From: SIG77 sp045589595
GTDB taxonomy: Bacteria; Verrucomicrobiota; Lentisphaeria; Victivallales; UBA1829
Direction of reading: 5' to 3'
Length of the DNA: 24,064 nt
Assembly (NCBI GenBank): GCA_045589595.1
Contig: JAZNPK010000027.1
Coordinates: 1 to 24,064, forward strand
Shown here: one piece after another, positions 7,261-14,661 of the stretch
Layout: every line of letters begins with the position of its first letter
Position numbering within the stretch: the first letter of the stretch is position 1
Program-made: the position numbers and the translations under genes
Notes under the pieces: generated by a model
Databases searched by the model: none
Seen by the model: only the letters and a program-made list of their open reading frames with translations
What the model was told of the DNA's origin: nothing

Positions 7261-7299
7261 AAAAAAATCCCCGGAATCCGTTCAGAATCCCGGGGATTT
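7261..7299 (-). terminator. Rho-independent terminator of dehydrogenase 1
   Basis: AAATCCCCGG (7265-7274) and CCGGGGATTT (7290-7299) form a 10-bp stem. On the minus strand it is followed by T (complement of 7261-7264), 25 nt after the stop codon at 7324. It separates the gene from array A. Confidence 0.85.
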
Positions 7300-7323
7300 G
7301 GTAAACGCTTGATGGGGAGGAAA

Positions 7324-8448
7324 TCAGTCGATTTTGACTTCTTTACCGCCGTTTTCTGCGGATTCGTAGATACCGCAGAGGATTTTCTGGACCATGAGGC
7401 CTGCTTCGCCGGGGGCGCGCAGGGGGGTACCTTTAAGGATGGCATCGACCCAGTTCTGGAGTTTGCGTTCGAAGAGATAGATCCAGTTCTGATCCCAGTC
7501 GGGCGTCACGTGTTCTGGCACGATGGAGACCATAGCGCCGTCCTGATCGGTATAGATCTTGAGGGGATCCCATGTGCATCCGCCCTTATCGCCGATGGCG
7601 GTGAAGGACCAGACGAGGGGTTTTTCCAGATGAGCGGCGAAAGAGGATTCGATCTGCATCACGGCGCCGTTATCGAAACGGATATGGCCGATGGCGAGGT
7701 CTTCCACGGTATAAGTTTTGTAATCCCAGTTGGGCCAATCGCACATCACGTTGCAGGGTTTGTTGCCCATATATGTCCAGCAGTTGCCGGTGGCGGCGAC
7801 GGGTTTCGGTTCGCCCATGAAATAGTGTGCCATTTCGATCACATGCACGCCGATATCGATGAGGGGACCGCCGCCCTGAAGTTCTTTCTGACCGAACACG
7901 CCCCAGTTGGGAATACCGCGGCGGCGCAGCGCCTGACATTTCACGAACATGAGATTCCCGAACTGACCGCGATCTTTGGCGTTCATGAGGTAATCGGTTT
8001 TGCTGTTGTAGCGGTGCTGGAAGCCGACGGCGAGTTTCACTTTGTTCTTTTTCGCGGCGGCGATCATTTTTTCACATTCTTCCGGCGTCATTGCCATGGG
8101 TTTTTCAACGATCACGTGGCATCCGGCGTTGGCGGCGGCGACAGCTGCGGGCATGTGGACGCCGTTAGGTGTACAGACGTCGATGGCATCCGGTTTGACG
8201 GCTTTGAACATATCGTCCCATTTTTCAAAGCACATTTCCGGTTTTGCACCGTATTCCTTCTGAACGAATTCAAGACGTTCCGGCTTGATGTCGCAGTAGC
8301 CTACGATCTCGACTTCGGGAATGTTTTTGTAGGCGATCATATGGGTGGTGAAAATACCGCCGCAGCCGATGAATGCCACACGCAGTTTCTTCGGAGCTGC
8401 CGCTTTCTTTGCGGGAGCGGCTTTCTTTGCAGATGCTTTTGTTGCCAT
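7324..8448 (-). CDS. Gfo/Idh/MocA-family dehydrogenase 1 with basic N-terminal tail
   Basis: The 374-residue protein is an NAD(P)-dependent sugar or inositol-type oxidoreductase by family. The Rossmann motif GCGGIFTTHM is at about 28-37, the EKPMA motif follows VIVEKP, and the catalytic-region motif GGGPLIDIGVHVIEM has the usual Asp-x3-His. Before the Rossmann fold lies an unusual tail of about 20 residues rich in Lys and Ala (KASAKKAAPAKKAAAPKK), resembling histone-H1-like tails rather than an export signal. The start is supported by AAGGAAA about 9 nt upstream. Its closest relative here is the dehydrogenase at 22740-23849, with long identical stretches such as RRRGIPNWGVFGQKELQGGG. It is transcribed alone, opposite the glycosidase operon. 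Substrate not determinable. Confidence 0.93.
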   Translation of the reverse strand: MATKASAKKAAPAKKAAAPKKLRVAFIGCGGIFTTHMIAYKNIPEVEIVGYCDIKPERLEFVQKEYGAKPEMCFEKWDDMFKAVKPDAIDVCTPNGVHMPAAVAAANAGCHVIVEKPMAMTPEECEKMIAAAKKNKVKLAVGFQHRYNSKTDYLMNAKDRGQFGNLMFVKCQALRRRGIPNWGVFGQKELQGGGPLIDIGVHVIEMAHYFMGEPKPVAATGNCWTYMGNKPCNVMCDWPNWDYKTYTVEDLAIGHIRFDNGAVMQIESSFAAHLEKPLVWSFTAIGDKGGCTWDPLKIYTDQDGAMVSIVPEHVTPDWDQNWIYLFERKLQNWVDAILKGTPLRAPGEAGLMVQKILCGIYESAENGGKEVKID

Positions 8449-8549
8449 GATGTTATTTCCTTGTTTTTTTGTTCAGGCTGACAATGCTTGTTTTTGTATT
8501 GCCGTAAATTTAATCTCTTTGTGACTGATTATCAAATGACCCCTGATAT

Positions 8550-8573
8550 ACAAAATGTGATTTGTAAATACAA
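8550..8573. promoter_or_regulatory. Palindromic operator candidate in a divergent promoter region
   Basis: TTGTA-AA-TACAA (8562-8573) is a perfect 12-nt palindrome. ACAAA...TTTGT (8550-8565) overlaps it as a second, wider dyad. It lies between dehydrogenase 1 (minus) and the ApgM gene (plus), within a possible minus-strand promoter (TTGTAT, 17 nt, TATATC). A local regulator site is plausible; no regulator gene is in the window. Confidence 0.3.
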
Positions 8574-8596
8574 TTTGTGAGAATATTCAACTTTCC

Positions 8597-8625
8597 TTGA
8601 TTTTTTTGTTCATACGCGCTATATT
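8597..8625 (+). promoter_or_regulatory. Promoter of the ApgM-type gene
   Basis: TTGATT (8597-8602), 17-nt spacer, TATATT (8620-8625). The start would be near 8632, leaving a leader of about 33 nt before the ATG at 8665. Confidence 0.6.
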
Positions 8626-8664
8626 ACACCTGATACCCACAGAAACGGAATGAAAGGCAGTAAG

Positions 8665-9888
8665 ATGAGCAAGCAGGATCTGACGGGAAAAGCCATTGTT
8701 TTTCTCGCCGACGGAATGGCGGATGAGCCGCTGATGGAATTGAACGGAAAAACGCCCCTTGAAGCGGTGAACACCCCCTTTATGGACCGCATAGCCGCAG
8801 AAGGCGCGAGTGGAACATTTCTGACACTTCCGGAAGGATTCCCCACCTCATCCGATGCTGCGAACATGTCGGTCCTCGGTTACAGTCTTGCGCAGTTTTA
8901 TCCGGGCCGCGGTCCGATCGAAGCGGTCAGTCAGGGCATCTCACTTGCGGATGACGATGTGGCGTTCCGCTGCAATCTTGTGTATGTGGAAGACGGGATC
9001 CTCCGTGATTACTCCGCCGGTCACATCAGTCCGGAACATGCCCGTGTTCTGATGGAAGATCTTCAGAAAGCTTTCGGCAGCGACAAAGTCACATTTTATC
9101 CGGGCGTGAGTTACCGGAACCTTCTGGTGTTTCACGGCAGAGAATTTTCTGCAAATGTGGATTATTTCAAGCCCGATTCATCCCAGGATCTCCCCGTCAG
9201 CGAACTGCCGTGGACTGCCCTTGATGATACGGCGGAAGCGGCTCATACGGTATCGGAACTGAACCGTCTTTATGCGGCTTGCGGCGAATTTCTTGCACAG
9301 CATCCTCTGGTGCGGTCCGGCGCGGCGAGGGGCAATGCCATCTGGCCGTGGAGTCCGGGCAGGACTCCTGCGTTTACGCCGTTTGTGGAAAAATATACGG
9401 CGAAGAAGGGCGCAGTGATCACGGCGGTGGATGTGATCTCCGGCATCGGAAAATGTGCGGATATGGATGTGATCCCGGTGGATGGTGCCACGGGGTATAT
9501 CGACACCAATTATGCGGGGAAAGCTCAAGCCGCCATCCGGGCAATCGAAGATCATGATTTTGTCTATGTGCATCTGGAAGCGATCGATGAGACCAGCCAC
9601 GAAGGCGTTCTGGAACGGAAAATGCAGGCGATCAGCGATTTTGAAAACAGGATCGTCAAGCCGGTGATGCAGGCTCTGGAAGGCAGAAACTGCACCTTCG
9701 CCGTGCTGCCGGATCACCCGGTACCGATCAAATTGCGCGCCCATACGCGGACGCCCGTGCCGGTGGCGGTCTGCGGACCCCATATCGTTCCGGACAGCGT
9801 GATGAAATATTCGGAAAAAGATGCGCCGGGAGGTGCATTGGGTTTCATGCATGGAGAAGAATTTGTGCGTAAAGTTTTGAATATCTGA
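8665..9888 (+). CDS. ApgM-type 2,3-BPG-independent phosphoglycerate mutase / proposed homoserine kinase
   Basis: The 407-residue product belongs to the archaeal-type cofactor-independent phosphoglycerate mutase family (alkaline phosphatase superfamily). Visible motifs are the metal site FLADGMAD near 13-20, the serine nucleophile region PTSSDAANMSVLGY at about 60-73, the second metal set HLEAIDETSHEG, and PDHPVPIKLRAHTRTPVPV near the C-terminus. The length of about 400 fits. A bacterial subgroup (TIGR02535) has been proposed to act as homoserine kinase in threonine synthesis; no threonine gene is adjacent, so I cannot choose between roles. An in-frame ATG lies at 8650, but AAAGG at 8653-8657 sits 7 nt before the ATG at 8665, which I prefer. 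It is monocistronic with its own promoter. Confidence 0.88.
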   Translation: MSKQDLTGKAIVFLADGMADEPLMELNGKTPLEAVNTPFMDRIAAEGASGTFLTLPEGFPTSSDAANMSVLGYSLAQFYPGRGPIEAVSQGISLADDDVAFRCNLVYVEDGILRDYSAGHISPEHARVLMEDLQKAFGSDKVTFYPGVSYRNLLVFHGREFSANVDYFKPDSSQDLPVSELPWTALDDTAEAAHTVSELNRLYAACGEFLAQHPLVRSGAARGNAIWPWSPGRTPAFTPFVEKYTAKKGAVITAVDVISGIGKCADMDVIPVDGATGYIDTNYAGKAQAAIRAIEDHDFVYVHLEAIDETSHEGVLERKMQAISDFENRIVKPVMQALEGRNCTFAVLPDHPVPIKLRAHTRTPVPVAVCGPHIVPDSVMKYSEKDAPGGALGFMHGEEFVRKVLNI

Positions 9889-9970
9889 AAAAAATTCCAG
9901 TTGTCTGCAATATTTTCTATGCGGATGGCGTTAATGGATATGACAAGCCAAACCAAGCAGGAGGTTTCTT

Positions 9971-10612
9971 ATGAAAAACACAAAAATTATCGCGATCGTA
10001 TCCGCTCTGCTGATTGCCGGCGGATTGACAGCCAGACCCCACCATCACAAACACGACGACGGACTCCGTCTTGCCGCCGGGATCGTCGGCTTGGTGGCAA
10101 ATGTTCTTGCCCCCACACCGGTCGTAGTGGCAGCACCGCCCCCGCCGCCCCCGCCGCCGGTGGTCGTGACCCCCCCGCCCGCCCCGGTGGTCGTCACTCC
10201 CGCGCCCGCCCCGGTGGTTGTCACCCCCGCACCTGCTCAGGTCGTTGTTCCGGCATACGGCTACGGCTGGTACAATGATGTGTGGGTCCCGTGCTACAAC
10301 GACTGGTACTGGTACAACGGCACATGGGTGTGGCGTGGTGTCGGACCCCGTCCGGTTCCGCCCCGCTGGGTCCCTGATCCCCGCCGTCGGGTCCCGCCTC
10401 CGCCGCCGCGCGTTCACCGTCCGGCACCTCCCCGTGTTCATCACCGCCCCGCACCGCCTCCGCCGCCGCGTGTGAACCATCATCGTCCGGCACCTCCGCG
10501 TGCAACTCCGCCTTCCCACGGACACCGTCCTCCGGCAGCCAAACCGCCTCAGGGAGGACATCGCCCGCCGGCAGCCAAACCGCCTCAGGGTGGAAGAGGC
10601 GGCCGCCGCTGA
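9971..10612 (+). CDS. Secreted proline/valine/histidine-rich repeat protein
   Basis: The 213-residue protein starts with a signal peptide (MKNTKIIAIVSALLIAGGLTA) followed by a His-rich patch (RPHHHKHDD). Residues about 49-92 are low complexity: Pro runs and repeated VVVTPxPAP blocks. A compact aromatic segment, YGYGWYNDVW to WYWYNGTWVWRG, occupies about 96-123. The C-terminal 90 residues are Arg, His and Pro rich and end in a duplicated PPAAKPPQGG. No lipobox or membrane anchor is seen, so a periplasmic or cell-surface protein is likely. I recognise no named family; the aromatic block resembles short W/Y-rich modules of envelope proteins. RBS AGGAGG precedes the ATG. A strong terminator follows at 10641, so it is probably monocistronic. 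Function unknown. Confidence 0.8.
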   Translation: MKNTKIIAIVSALLIAGGLTARPHHHKHDDGLRLAAGIVGLVANVLAPTPVVVAAPPPPPPPPVVVTPPPAPVVVTPAPAPVVVTPAPAQVVVPAYGYGWYNDVWVPCYNDWYWYNGTWVWRGVGPRPVPPRWVPDPRRRVPPPPPRVHRPAPPRVHHRPAPPPPPRVNHHRPAPPRATPPSHGHRPPAAKPPQGGHRPPAAKPPQGGRGGRR

Positions 10613-10640
10613 GTGGTCCTGATCACACAGAATTTACAGA

Positions 10641-10668
10641 ACGCCGGATCCCGTCCGGCGTTTTTTTT
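10641..10668 (+). terminator. Rho-independent terminator
   Basis: ACGCCGGA / TCCGGCGT 8-bp stem with loop TCCCG (10641-10661) followed by T8. It ends the proline-rich gene transcript. Confidence 0.9.
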
Positions 10669-10763
10669 GTGTCGTGATCGCGTGAAAAATGAGTTCAAAT
10701 CATGATGTGACCGGAGAAATATTAAAATAATGTAAAAAAATTGATTTCCGGCTCTTGCAAAAT

Positions 10764-10855
10764 AAAAAACGCCGGAATGTATTAACCTTTGAAAAATCAG
10801 ATTTCTGTCTGAAACAAGTCTTGAACAAAACAGTAACGGATCAGGCGTTTTTTTT
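10764..10855 (+). ncRNA. Possible structured leader or small RNA with terminal T8
   Basis: AAAAAACGCC (10764-10773) pairs with GGCGTTTTTT (10844-10853). It encloses about 70 nt with an internal TCAGA/TCTGA hairpin (10797-10812), and the element ends in T8. A long-range stem ending in a T-run looks like a small RNA or an attenuator before the lipoprotein gene. Much of the pairing is A-T, so this is tentative. Confidence 0.25.
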
Positions 10856-10871
10856 ATTTTGAAGTGATAAC

Positions 10872-10896
10872 CGGTATCCGGGAGGTCCGGATGCCG
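10872..10896 (+). promoter_or_regulatory. Strong leader hairpin before the lipoprotein gene
   Basis: CGGTATCCGG (10872-10881) and CCGGATGCCG (10887-10896) form a 10-bp stem with one G-T pair and loop GAGGT. It ends about 16 nt before the GGAAGGAG Shine-Dalgarno. There is no T-run, so it is more likely an RNA-stability or translational element than a terminator. Confidence 0.4.
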
Positions 10897-10929
10897 TAAA
10901 TAAAACGCACAACAGGAAGGAGTGCAAGT

Positions 10930-11319
10930 ATGAAAAAATCTCTTCTCATCGCTGGCAGCATTCTCGCTGCAGTCGTAATGGCCGGCTGTGCCGGTGTCGC
11001 AACAAACAATGGCGGCGTTGCCCCGATCAGTGCGGGTCCGAACTTCTATTCTGAAGTTTCCGCCAATGCAATGATCCAGCCTGTCAGCGGCGACTACAAA
11101 GTCGTGAAACGCGATGTTACCAGCAGTGCTACGCTGAAGAGCTTCTTCACGGCAGTCAATCTGGGCGACATTTCCTACGCCACCCTGAAAGCCGAAGCCC
11201 TGAAGCAGGCTCCCGGCGCGACCGATCTTGTTGATGTCAAAATGGACTATAAGATGAAGAACATCTGCGGCGTCAACGAAATCACCGTGATCCTGACCGC
11301 CACCGCTGTCAAGTTCTGA
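10930..11319 (+). CDS. Small lipoprotein (TRL/DUF6567-like)
   Basis: The 129-residue precursor has a lipoprotein signal peptide with lipobox VMAGC, so Cys20 would be acylated and the mature protein membrane anchored. The mature part of about 110 residues has a Gly/Asn/Ala-rich linker, then a compact domain: YKVVKRDVTSSATLKSFF, a helix-like SYATLKAEALKQAPGATDLVDV, and a beta hairpin to the C-terminus (EITVILTATAVKF). The pattern is like small TRL or DUF6567-type lipoproteins common in Gram-negative bacteria, whose function is unknown. The start is supported by GGAAGGAG 8 nt upstream. A hairpin leader precedes it and a terminator follows, so it forms its own unit. Confidence 0.85.
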   Translation: MKKSLLIAGSILAAVVMAGCAGVATNNGGVAPISAGPNFYSEVSANAMIQPVSGDYKVVKRDVTSSATLKSFFTAVNLGDISYATLKAEALKQAPGATDLVDVKMDYKMKNICGVNEITVILTATAVKF

Positions 11320-11336
11320 TCATCTTTTTCCGTTGT

Positions 11337-11412
11337 TTCCGGCATGATTTTGATTGTGCCGGAAGCAGAAGTGACCGGCTGTAACGACCTGTTGCCGCCG
11401 GTCTCTTTTTTT
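11337..11412 (+). terminator. Terminator region after the lipoprotein gene
   Basis: Two hairpins in series: TTCCGGCA/TGCCGGAA (11337-11364), then GACCGGC/GCCGGTC (11373-11403) followed by T7 at 11406-11412. The second is the likely Rho-independent terminator. 11413-11483 shows nothing else. Confidence 0.65.
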
Positions 11413-11483
11413 CTCCGGGACCGTGATATGGCGTTTTTTTGCATTTTTGCCTGAAAAAAACGGAAAAAATATCAGAACTTTTT

Positions 11484-11511
11484 TTGATATTTCCGGAAAT
11501 TGGTGTAATTT
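11484..11511 (+). promoter_or_regulatory. Promoter of the diaminopropane operon
   Basis: TTGATA (11484-11489), 16-nt spacer, TAATTT (11506-11511); a TATAGT follows at 11511. The inferred leader is about 140 nt and contains no obvious riboswitch. Confidence 0.45.
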
Positions 11512-11660
11512 ATAGTCCATTCTGCCGGTAACATGGTGTTGCCGACGGAAAACAAGTCACAAACAGGCAGTCTCCGCCGTCCAACGGGTGTCTGCCGGTA
11601 AACATGAACAAGAAAACGGAAGCGAGGTACGATTTCCGGAACACAAAGGGGTCTATTGCA

Positions 11661-13055
11661 ATGGAACCTAAAATTGACCTTCAGGACGACAGCACCGATT
11701 ATGGCGGGAAACTTCTGACCAATGCCGCTTACATGGCACGGCAGGAAGAAACAGAATCCAATGCCCGGAGTTATCCGAGAAAATTTCCCTTTTCTCTGGT
11801 GAAAGCCAAAGGATCGTGGATCGAAGATGTAGAGGGGAACCGGTATCTGGATTTTCTCTGCGGAGCAGGAACACTTGCCCTGGGACATAACGATCCCGGT
11901 ATCAATCAGGCAATGATCGAAATGCTGACAAACGATGCACCATTGCATACACTTGACCTTATGACGCCGGTAAAAGACCGCTTCGTTCATACATTGATCT
12001 CCCTGCTGCCTGCGGAAATGCAGGGGAACGTCAAGATCCAGTTCTGCAGTCCCTCCGGTACGGATGCTGTGGACGCCGCCATCAAACTGTGCAAGACCGC
12101 CACGGGCAGAAGCTCCGTTGTTGCGTTCAGCGGCGGTTATCACGGAATGGGTCACGGTGCCATGTCTCTGACGGGCAATCTTTCCGCAAAATCCAAAGTC
12201 CATGCCCTGATGCCGGAAGTTCATTTCTTCCCCTATCCCTACTCCTACCGCTGCCCCTTCGGTCTGGGCGGCGAAGCCGGAACAAAGGCGTGCTGCGAAT
12301 ACTTTGAACGGACATTGAAAGATCCCGAAAGCGGCATCACACGCCCCGCCGCCGTGATCCTTGAACCCATTCAGGGCGAAGGCGGAGTGATCCCCGCACC
12401 GGTGGAATTTCTTCAGGCGGTCCGCCGCGTGACAAAAGAACTCGGGATCCCCATGATCGTGGATGAGATCCAGTGCGGTGTCGGCAGATCCGGAAAATTC
12501 TATGCATTTGAATATGCCGGGATCGTGCCGGATGTGATCCTTTCCTCCAAAGCCATCGGCGGCACCCAGCCGCTTTCTGTTGTGATCTACAACAAGGATC
12601 TTGACAAATGGCAGCCGGGTTCCCATGCCGGTACATTCCGCGGCAATCAGCTTGCCATGCGTGCGGGTATCGAAGTGATGGAACGGGTGTCGAAAGAAGA
12701 ATTTCTGGCGGAAGTCTGCGAAAAAGGCGATCTGATCCGGGAACGGACTCTGGCACTGCAGAAAAAAGTTTCCATCATCGGCGATGTCCGCGGAAAAGGT
12801 CTTATGTCCGGCTGCGAATTTGTGGACCCGAAGGGAACGCCCGACAGCCTCGGCTCCCTGCCTGCCTCCGGCGATATTGCCGCCATGGTCCAGCAGCGGT
12901 GCTTCCGGGATGGTCTCGTTATGGAAAAAGGCGGCAGAAACGGCGCCGTGATGCGTTGTCTCTGTGCGTTGAACGTGACGAAAGAAGATGTTCTGACCAT
13001 GCTCGACATCTTTGAGAAAGTGGTGATCGAGGTCAATGATGAAGTCACAAGATGA
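11661..13055 (+). CDS. dat: L-2,4-diaminobutyrate:2-oxoglutarate aminotransferase
   Basis: A class III PLP aminotransferase of 464 residues. It is predicted to convert aspartate semialdehyde and glutamate to L-2,4-diaminobutyrate. Diagnostic segments match the diaminobutyrate aminotransferase branch: ESNARSYPRKFPF, DVEGNRYLDFLCGAGTLALGHN, FCSPSGTDAVDAAIKL, the PLP aspartate in IVDEIQCGVGRSG, and the Schiff-base Lys297 in SSKAIGG. A start 19 codons earlier (11604) is open, but GGGG 9 nt before the ATG at 11661 and the family length favour 11661. The next gene encodes the matching decarboxylase and overlaps this one by 20 nt. The pair is the dat-ddc arrangement known from Acinetobacter for 1,3-diaminopropane. 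A siderophore or ectoine role is less likely without further genes. Confidence 0.88.
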   Translation: MEPKIDLQDDSTDYGGKLLTNAAYMARQEETESNARSYPRKFPFSLVKAKGSWIEDVEGNRYLDFLCGAGTLALGHNDPGINQAMIEMLTNDAPLHTLDLMTPVKDRFVHTLISLLPAEMQGNVKIQFCSPSGTDAVDAAIKLCKTATGRSSVVAFSGGYHGMGHGAMSLTGNLSAKSKVHALMPEVHFFPYPYSYRCPFGLGGEAGTKACCEYFERTLKDPESGITRPAAVILEPIQGEGGVIPAPVEFLQAVRRVTKELGIPMIVDEIQCGVGRSGKFYAFEYAGIVPDVILSSKAIGGTQPLSVVIYNKDLDKWQPGSHAGTFRGNQLAMRAGIEVMERVSKEEFLAEVCEKGDLIRERTLALQKKVSIIGDVRGKGLMSGCEFVDPKGTPDSLGSLPASGDIAAMVQQRCFRDGLVMEKGGRNGAVMRCLCALNVTKEDVLTMLDIFEKVVIEVNDEVTR

Positions 13056-14499
13056 TCTTTTTCTGACTTCGTCCGACTCCGGTAAAAAAGCATATACTGA
13101 AATGATGGATGCGACGGTCCGCGCGGTCGCCGCATCCCTTGACAGCGATGCCGCTTATGCCGGTATGCCCCCGTATGAATTGCGTCAAGCCGTTCATACA
13201 GATGAACTTCTGCCGGATCACGGACTTGGTTTCGGTCCGGTTCTTCAGGAAGTGGAGAAGCTGATCCTGCCCAATCTTGTGCGCCCCATGTCCACCAATT
13301 ACATGGCGCATCTGCATTGCGCGCCGCTGCTGGAATCGGTGTCTGCGGAACTGATCCTTTCCACGTTCAATCAGTCTATGGATTCCTGGGATCAGGCTCC
13401 TGTCGCCACGGAGATCGAAGTGGAAGTGATCCGGAACCTCTGCCGCCTTTACGGCTACGATGAAACGACATCGGACGGCGTTTTCACATCCGGCGGCTCC
13501 CAGTCCAATCTTTCCGGACTGCTTCTCGCCCGCGACTGGTTCTGCAATGTGCGTCTGGGGCACGACATCAAAAAGTACGGTCTGCCGGAAAATTTCCGTA
13601 AGTTCCGGATGTATTCGTCGGAAGTTGCCCATTTCTCCATGGAGAAGAGTGCGCATCTGATGGGGCTCGGCTATGAATGTGTGGTGAAAGTTCCTGTGGA
13701 TGATGCCATGCGTATGGATGTGGCAAAACTGCGTGAACTGCTGGAACAGGATCTGAACGCCGGTAATATTCCCTTCTGTGTGGCGGGTACGGTCGGCACC
13801 ACCGATTTCGGCAGTATCGATCCCCTGACGGAACTGCGGCGTCTGTGCGATGAGTACGGACTGTGGCTCCATGCGGATGCCGCTTACGGCAGCGGTGTTG
13901 CCCTTTCTGAAAAATATGCGTACCGCGTTGCGGGTCTGGCATTGTGCGATTCCATTACTGTGGATTTCCACAAGATGTTTCTGCTGCCTGTCAGCTGCAG
14001 TGCATCCCTCATCCGGGACAAACGCTGTTTTGATGCGCTGACGATCCATGCGGATTATCTGAACCGGGAAGAGGACGAAGAAGACGGCTATATCAATCTG
14101 GTGAACAAATCCATGCAGACCACCCGGCGTTTCGATGCACTGAAAGTGTGGATGTCTTTCCGGATGCGCGGCAGAGACGGCTGGTCGGATCTGATCGGCA
14201 CCTGTATTGAAAACGCCGCGTATTTCTACCGGAAACTTGTGGAAACGCCCGAAGCCGAAGCCGTGATCGAACCGGAGATCAGTTCTGTGGTGTTCCGCGT
14301 CCTGCCGCCGGAAGGCAGCTGCGAAGACGCCGATACCATGAACAAACGGATCCGGCGGGAACTGCTGCATCATCACGGCGTTGTGATCGGGCAGACCGTC
14401 TGCCGCGACCATGTATGCCTGAAGTTCACGCTGCTCAATCCGCTTCAGACCCATGAAAAACTGGATGAACTCCTGACGCTGATCCTGTCTCTGCGCTGA
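13036..14499 (+). CDS. ddc: L-2,4-diaminobutyrate decarboxylase (PLP group II)
   Basis: The 487-residue PLP-dependent group II decarboxylase is expected to turn L-2,4-diaminobutyrate into 1,3-diaminopropane and CO2. Visible features are the N-terminal region with LPNLVRPMSTNYMAHLHCAP, FTSGGSQSNLSGLLLARD for phosphate binding, AGTVGTTDFGSIDP, the PLP aspartate in LHADAAYGSG, and the Schiff-base Lys313 in VDFHKMFLLP. The length is normal for the family. The start overlaps the end of dat; two ATG codons at 13036 and 13039 follow GAGG at 13029-13032, and the second has the better spacing. The overlap implies translational coupling. Substrate is assigned from the dat partner; sequence alone could also suit other group II amino acid decarboxylases. 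Confidence 0.86.
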   Translation: MMKSQDDLFLTSSDSGKKAYTEMMDATVRAVAASLDSDAAYAGMPPYELRQAVHTDELLPDHGLGFGPVLQEVEKLILPNLVRPMSTNYMAHLHCAPLLESVSAELILSTFNQSMDSWDQAPVATEIEVEVIRNLCRLYGYDETTSDGVFTSGGSQSNLSGLLLARDWFCNVRLGHDIKKYGLPENFRKFRMYSSEVAHFSMEKSAHLMGLGYECVVKVPVDDAMRMDVAKLRELLEQDLNAGNIPFCVAGTVGTTDFGSIDPLTELRRLCDEYGLWLHADAAYGSGVALSEKYAYRVAGLALCDSITVDFHKMFLLPVSCSASLIRDKRCFDALTIHADYLNREEDEEDGYINLVNKSMQTTRRFDALKVWMSFRMRGRDGWSDLIGTCIENAAYFYRKLVETPEAEAVIEPEISSVVFRVLPPEGSCEDADTMNKRIRRELLHHHGVVIGQTVCRDHVCLKFTLLNPLQTHEKLDELLTLILSLR

Positions 14500-14515
14500 A
14501 GTTTTCCGGTAAAAA

Positions 14516-14553
14516 CCCTGCATTTCCGGTTTGCCCGGATTTGCAGGGGCAAA
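14516..14553 (+). terminator. Stem-loop after the diaminopropane operon
   Basis: CCCTGCA (14516-14522) pairs with TGCAGGG (14542-14548) around an inner CCGG/CCGG pair. An alternative TTTGCCC/GGGCAAA stem (14530-14553) is mutually exclusive with it. Only a short ATTT follows, so termination would be weak. Confidence 0.4.
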
Positions 14554-14580
14554 TTTCAGATACTTTGTTCAGAAAATTCC

Positions 14581-14608
14581 TTGATATTTTTCCGTGCAGA
14601 GATATAGT
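14581..14608 (+). promoter_or_regulatory. Promoter of the rhamnosidase gene
   Basis: TTGATA (14581-14586), 16-nt spacer, TATAGT (14603-14608). The wording is close to the dat promoter at 11484. Confidence 0.55.
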
Positions 14609-14661
14609 AAGACCATGTTATTTTGCAAACCGATAATCAGCCACGGAAGATAACGATCTCT

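Noticed and set aside
7324..8448. Assignment of the dehydrogenases as GH109-type NAD-dependent glycosidases
   Set aside because: They lack the export signal usual there and I see no specific GH109 motif; the general Gfo/Idh/MocA call is as far as sequence goes.
13045..14523. 492-codon minus-strand open frame opposite the decarboxylase gene
   Set aside because: The plus strand encodes a complete PLP decarboxylase; the antisense frame is low-complexity His/Gln/Arg-rich with no RBS.
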